From NCBI GenBank assembly GCA_030271625.1, contig JARXKN010000001.1:248001-312000 (forward strand): a DNA stretch of 64,000 nt. The letters are read 5' to 3'. Shown here one piece after another: positions 60,396 through 64,000 of the stretch. The notes beneath the pieces were generated by a model. The model searched no databases. It saw only the letters and a program-made list of their open reading frames with translations, and was not told the DNA's origin. This DNA comes from Patescibacteria group bacterium. GTDB lineage: Bacteria > Patescibacteriota > Saccharimonadia > Saccharimonadales > UBA4665. Both the position numbers and the translations under genes were made by a program. Each line of letters starts with the position of its first letter. Within the stretch, counting starts at the first letter, position 1.

Positions 60396-63218
60396 TTGGC
60401 AGATCAGATTGTCGTAAAAGGTGCGCGTGAACACAACTTACAGAACATAGACGTTACGATTCCTCGTAACCAACTTGTTGTTATTACCGGCCTCAGTGGT
60501 TCCGGCAAATCAAGCCTGGCGTTCGATACCATTTACGCCGAAGGGCAGCGCCGCTACGTCGAAAGTCTCAGCTCCTATGCTCGTCAGTTCTTAGGCTTGA
60601 TGGAAAAACCGGATGTTGACCAGATTGATGGCCTTAGCCCGGCTATTTCAATTGACCAAAAGTCGACCAGCCGTAATCCACGCAGTACCGTGGCGACGGT
60701 TACAGAAATTTATGATTATCTCCGTTTGCTGTATGCCCGGATTGGCACGCCGCACTGTCCGATTGATGGCGAGCCGGTACTACGACAAACCACGACAGCT
60801 ATTATTGACCAAATTGTCGCTACTACAACCGGTAAACGGCTGATGATTCTAGCGCCGGTAGTGATTGATAAAAAAGGCTCCTTTGAGCACATCCCCGAGC
60901 AGTACCAACGGGCTGGTTTTGCGCGGGCTCGAGTCGACGGCGTTGTCTATGCGCTCGATGAATTCCCTAAACTTGAAAAGAGCTATCGTCACCGGATTGA
61001 AATTGTCGCCGACCGAATTGTTAACGACGAAGACAGTCGCTCCCGGCTGGTCCAATCGGTTGAGCAAGCTTTAGAAGTTGCTGAAGGCAAAGTAGTAATT
61101 TTAGATGCCGACGATAAATCGGACAATAACACTACCACTTATAGCTTGCAGTACGCCTGTCCTAATCACCCAGAAATAAGTATCCCCGAGCTTGAGCCGC
61201 GAACATTTAGCTTTAACAGCCCGCAAGGTGCTTGCCCGGTATGTACCGGGCTGGGTAACCGGTTAGAAGTTGATCCAGAGATGGTGATTCCTAATGGCCG
61301 CCTAACAATTGCTGAAGGTGCCATCCGACCGTACAACCGTATCAATGTCGATAACTGGTACATGAAGAAGCTGCAGGCGGTCGCTGAGCGTTACAAGTTT
61401 AGTTTGCACGTACCAACCGCCGATCTAACTGCCGAACAAATGAACCTGGTGATGTACGGTACTGGCAATGAAAAGTTTCGTGTTTCGCTCGGTATGGGGC
61501 GATCATTTGAAACAACTTACGAAGGGGTGGTAACTAATTTAGAGCGCCGTCATAAAGAAACTGACAGTGATTTTATCCGTCGTGACATTGAAAAATTCAT
61601 GCAAGAACGGCCTTGCCACACCTGTAAGGGTATGCGGCTTAAGCCAGAAGTATTGGCGATTACGGTTGGTGGCCAGTCGATTATGGACGTCTGTACACTG
61701 TCTATTGACGATGCGCTCGATTGGTTCAATAGCATTAAGCTTAACACCACCGAGGCCAAGATAGCCGAGATGATTCTAAAAGAAATTGGCGCGCGCTTAA
61801 AATTCTTGCAAGACGTTGGCCTGAACTATCTGACTTTGCTACGAAGCGCCACCACCTTATCTGGCGGTGAAGCGCAGCGTATCCGTTTGGCGACTCAAAT
61901 TGGTTCTGGCTTGCAGGGAGTATTGTACGTCCTAGACGAGCCAAGTATCGGTCTGCATCAACGCGATAACGAACGTTTAATTCGAACTCTTAAATTCTTG
62001 AAAGAACTTGGTAACACGGTGATTGTGGTGGAGCATGATGAGGATACGATTCGAACTGCTGATTATCTGTTGGATATTGGTCCTGGTGCCGGTATCCATG
62101 GTGGTACGGTTGTTGCCGCTGGCACGCCCGAGGAAGTTATGAAAGTTACTAAAAGCATCACCGCCCAGTACTTATCAGGACGAAAAGAGATTGCCACCCC
62201 CAAGAAGCGCCGAGCAGGCAACGGCAAAGCTATTACCATTAAAGGAGCTCGCGAAAATAACTTACGTGATGTAACAGTCGATATCCCGCTTGGTAAATTA
62301 GTTGTGGTTAGTGGTGTTTCCGGGTCTGGTAAATCTAGTCTTATTAACGACATTCTGGCTAAAGAGTTACTGGCTCGTTTGCACCGGGCCAGTACGGTTC
62401 CGGGTAAGCACGAAGATATTATTGGCATTAAAGAACTCGATAAAGCTATCATCATCGATCAGAGTCCAATTGGTCGCACGCCACGCTCTAACCCAGCCAC
62501 CTACACCGGTTTGTTTACACCCATCCGTGAACTATTTGCCAGCGTGCCCGAAGCTAAATTACGTGGTTATAGTGCCGGTCGCTTTAGTTTTAATGTTCGT
62601 GGTGGTCGCTGTGAAAACTGTTCCGGCGATGGCATTATAAAAATCGAAATGCACTTCCTGCCTGATGTCTATGTGCCTTGTGAAGTCTGTCACGGCAAGC
62701 GCTACAACCGTGAAGCCTTGGAAATTCACTTTAAGGGCAAGACTATTAGTGATGTCTTGGAACTGACCTGTGAAGCTGCCCTAGAATTCTTTAACAATAT
62801 TCCTAGCATTGCCCGCAAACTACAAACCATGGTAGATGTGGGCTTAGGTTATATTTCATTAGGGCAACCAGCCACCACGCTGTCCGGTGGTGAAGCTCAG
62901 CGTATCAAGCTATCGACCGAACTTAGTCGTCGGCCAACCGGTCGAACCTTATACATTCTTGACGAACCAACAACCGGGTTACATATTGCTGATGTCGACC
63001 GGTTACTGCACATGCTGCACGCGCTGGTCGATACCGGCAATAGTATGGTCGTGATTGAGCACAACTTAGATGTCATCAAGAATGCCGACTGGCTAATTGA
63101 TATGGGCCCAGAGGGTGGTAGCGCTGGCGGTCAAGTGGTTGCCGAAGGTACGCCTGAGCAAGTTGCTAAAATCGCTGCCAGCTACACCGGACAATTTTTG
63201 AAGAAGATGCTACGTTAA
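60396..63218 (+). CDS. uvrA: UvrA, excinuclease ABC subunit A
   Basis: A 940-residue protein with the two ABC ATPase modules of UvrA. Walker A sites are G-L-S-G-S-G-K-S-S near 32-40 and G-V-S-G-S-G-K-S-S near 639-647; signature motifs L-S-G-G-E-A-Q-R-I occur twice (about 488 and 830). Zinc-binding Cys clusters are visible (C-P-V-C, C-H-T-C, and C-E-N-C with C-E-V-C). UvrA finds bulky DNA lesions and loads UvrB. It begins with TTG. Confidence 0.98.
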   Translation: MADQIVVKGAREHNLQNIDVTIPRNQLVVITGLSGSGKSSLAFDTIYAEGQRRYVESLSSYARQFLGLMEKPDVDQIDGLSPAISIDQKSTSRNPRSTVATVTEIYDYLRLLYARIGTPHCPIDGEPVLRQTTTAIIDQIVATTTGKRLMILAPVVIDKKGSFEHIPEQYQRAGFARARVDGVVYALDEFPKLEKSYRHRIEIVADRIVNDEDSRSRLVQSVEQALEVAEGKVVILDADDKSDNNTTTYSLQYACPNHPEISIPELEPRTFSFNSPQGACPVCTGLGNRLEVDPEMVIPNGRLTIAEGAIRPYNRINVDNWYMKKLQAVAERYKFSLHVPTADLTAEQMNLVMYGTGNEKFRVSLGMGRSFETTYEGVVTNLERRHKETDSDFIRRDIEKFMQERPCHTCKGMRLKPEVLAITVGGQSIMDVCTLSIDDALDWFNSIKLNTTEAKIAEMILKEIGARLKFLQDVGLNYLTLLRSATTLSGGEAQRIRLATQIGSGLQGVLYVLDEPSIGLHQRDNERLIRTLKFLKELGNTVIVVEHDEDTIRTADYLLDIGPGAGIHGGTVVAAGTPEEVMKVTKSITAQYLSGRKEIATPKKRRAGNGKAITIKGARENNLRDVTVDIPLGKLVVVSGVSGSGKSSLINDILAKELLARLHRASTVPGKHEDIIGIKELDKAIIIDQSPIGRTPRSNPATYTGLFTPIRELFASVPEAKLRGYSAGRFSFNVRGGRCENCSGDGIIKIEMHFLPDVYVPCEVCHGKRYNREALEIHFKGKTISDVLELTCEAALEFFNNIPSIARKLQTMVDVGLGYISLGQPATTLSGGEAQRIKLSTELSRRPTGRTLYILDEPTTGLHIADVDRLLHMLHALVDTGNSMVVIEHNLDVIKNADWLIDMGPEGGSAGGQVVAEGTPEQVAKIAASYTGQFLKKMLR

Positions 63219-63231
63219 CAAATCGAAGCGA

Positions 63232-63846
63232 CTAATCTTTTTTAGGGGTAGAAGAGCGTTGCTTTAATTTCATTTTTATAACGTGAAGTATGGTCGGCGC
63301 GGCGGCCAGCAGGATAACCGCTACCAGTACAATCTGAATGTATTTATCAATTCCGGGGATACGGCTGCCGACGTAGTAGCCTAACAACGGCACTGAAATT
63401 GCCCACGCAATATCGCCGATGACATCATAAATTACGAAGCGCTTATACGGCATGCGGCTGACGCCAGTTAGTAGCGGCTGAAAGGTGCGAATGAAGGGTA
63501 GAAAGTGCGATATCAGGAGCGTTTTAGCGCCATATTTTTCATAAAAGGCCTCGGCCTTGTCGATGTGGTCTTTGCGGAATATTAGTCCATCTGGTTTATT
63601 AAACACCCGGGGACCTAACTTACGACCGATGTAATAGCCGGTGCTATCACCTACAATTGCCGCCACTGCCACTACTGCTATGACACTCACAATCGAAAGA
63701 TGTCCGGCGTGGGCGTAGATACCAGCCGCAATCAACAGCGTGTCGCCGGGTAGGAAAAAGCCAAGTAATAAACCGACTTCAGCAAAGACAATAATTGCTA
63801 ATAGTAATAAGCCGCCGGACTGAATTAAGGTATTAACATCAAACAT
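63232..63846 (-). CDS. DedA family membrane protein
   Basis: A 204-residue protein with about five hydrophobic segments. The DedA motifs are present: F-F-L-P-G-D-T-L-L near 29-37, G-Y-Y-I-G-R-K-L-G near 70-78, F-x-R-T-F-x-P near 113-119 and G-x-S-R-M near 122-126. DedA/UPF0043-type proteins recycle undecaprenyl phosphate or move lipids across the membrane, which fits a cell making peptidoglycan. It ends 13 bases after the uvrA stop on the opposite strand. Confidence 0.92.
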   Translation of the reverse strand: MFDVNTLIQSGGLLLLAIIVFAEVGLLLGFFLPGDTLLIAAGIYAHAGHLSIVSVIAVVAVAAIVGDSTGYYIGRKLGPRVFNKPDGLIFRKDHIDKAEAFYEKYGAKTLLISHFLPFIRTFQPLLTGVSRMPYKRFVIYDVIGDIAWAISVPLLGYYVGSRIPGIDKYIQIVLVAVILLAAAPTILHVIKMKLKQRSSTPKKD

Positions 63847-63927
63847 GTACTGCTAGCTTATACGGAATCGTAGAGGCCGTCCAGTTTAGTAAAAGCGTAT
63901 AAAACCCAAATTCCGTCAAAAAACTGC

Positions 63928-63933
63928 TATAAT
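63928..63933 (+). promoter_or_regulatory. -10 box for the last gene
   Basis: A perfect TATAAT; AAGGAG at 63947-63952 lies 11 bases before ATG 63964. Confidence 0.5.
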
Positions 63934-63963
63934 AGACGGAACTGTTAAGGAGTCCCTACCGAT

Positions 63964-64000
63964 ATGAGCCAAGATACTATTAGTCTGCAAGTAACCAATC
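63964..64000 (+). CDS. Start of a gene cut by the window end
   Basis: Only 12 codons are visible (M-S-Q-D-T-I-S-L-Q-V-T-N). Promoter and ribosome site upstream support a real start. The product cannot be identified. Confidence 0.55.
   Translation, partial: MSQDTISLQVTN

Overview
The window looks like a chromosomal segment of a candidate-phyla-radiation bacterium, most likely Candidatus Saccharibacteria (TM7) or a close relative. The evidence is indirect: a single-membrane type IV pilus set without a secretin, shortened informational genes (AlaRS without its C-terminal domain, a half-length TsaB), many membrane-anchored surface proteins of unknown family, almost no intergenic space, and genes starting a few bases after a -10 box. 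TGA acts as a stop, but only where it overlaps the next start codon, so the code is not the UGA=Gly code of Gracilibacteria/Absconditabacteria. No rRNA, CRISPR array, insertion sequence or prophage was seen.

Layout. 1-4.2 kb: ruvC end, ruvA and ruvB, with a MOSC protein and an aldo/keto reductase interspersed, then a PH-domain membrane protein. 4.2-13.4 kb (minus): type IV pilus locus pilB-pilC-pilin-minor pilins-pilM-pilN-pilO. 13.6-19.6 kb: recA, recX, PRC-barrel protein, lamin-tail-domain surface protein, tsaE, short tsaB, sortase. 19.8-23.4 kb: RNase Y, CYTH protein, two small proteins, YmdB-type phosphodiesterase, tRNA-Pro. 23.5-29 kb: polyprenol/diacylglycerol kinase-like protein, heavy-metal ATPase, GtrA and a membrane glycosyltransferase-like protein fused to a PIG-L deacetylase. 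29-33.7 kb: small unknown proteins, a methyltransferase-like protein, a diverged YrdC/Sua5-like protein, and tRNA-His, tRNA-Arg and tRNA-Gly. 33.7-41.6 kb: HTH-MurA fusion and a cell-surface cluster (anchored beta-solenoid fibre, three secreted paralogues, a DUF916-like membrane protein, a PKD protein). 41.7-54.9 kb: mnmA, SPFH protein, short alaS, a second PKD protein, FtsA-like ATPase, baseplate-J-like membrane protein, ruvX, mltG, LysM-CHAP hydrolase, obg. 55-64 kb: exonuclease I, DEAH helicase, uvrA, dedA and the start of one more gene.

Together the genes suggest a small cell with recombination and repair functions (RuvABC, RecA, RecX, UvrA, ExoI), pili, and a large investment in the cell surface, as expected of a host-attached epibiont. 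The most distinctive content is the surface cluster at 35.3-41.6 kb, which resembles in organisation the DUF916/WxL surface systems of Gram-positive bacteria, and the envelope operon at 47.7-53.6 kb.

Gene expression appears to use two modes. Many genes have a TATAAT-like box ending 6-8 bases before the start codon and no Shine-Dalgarno sequence, implying leaderless mRNA. Others (recA, major pilin, rny, uvrA, sortase, the helicase) have a clear Shine-Dalgarno sequence. All functional statements come from reading motifs by eye; no database search was possible.
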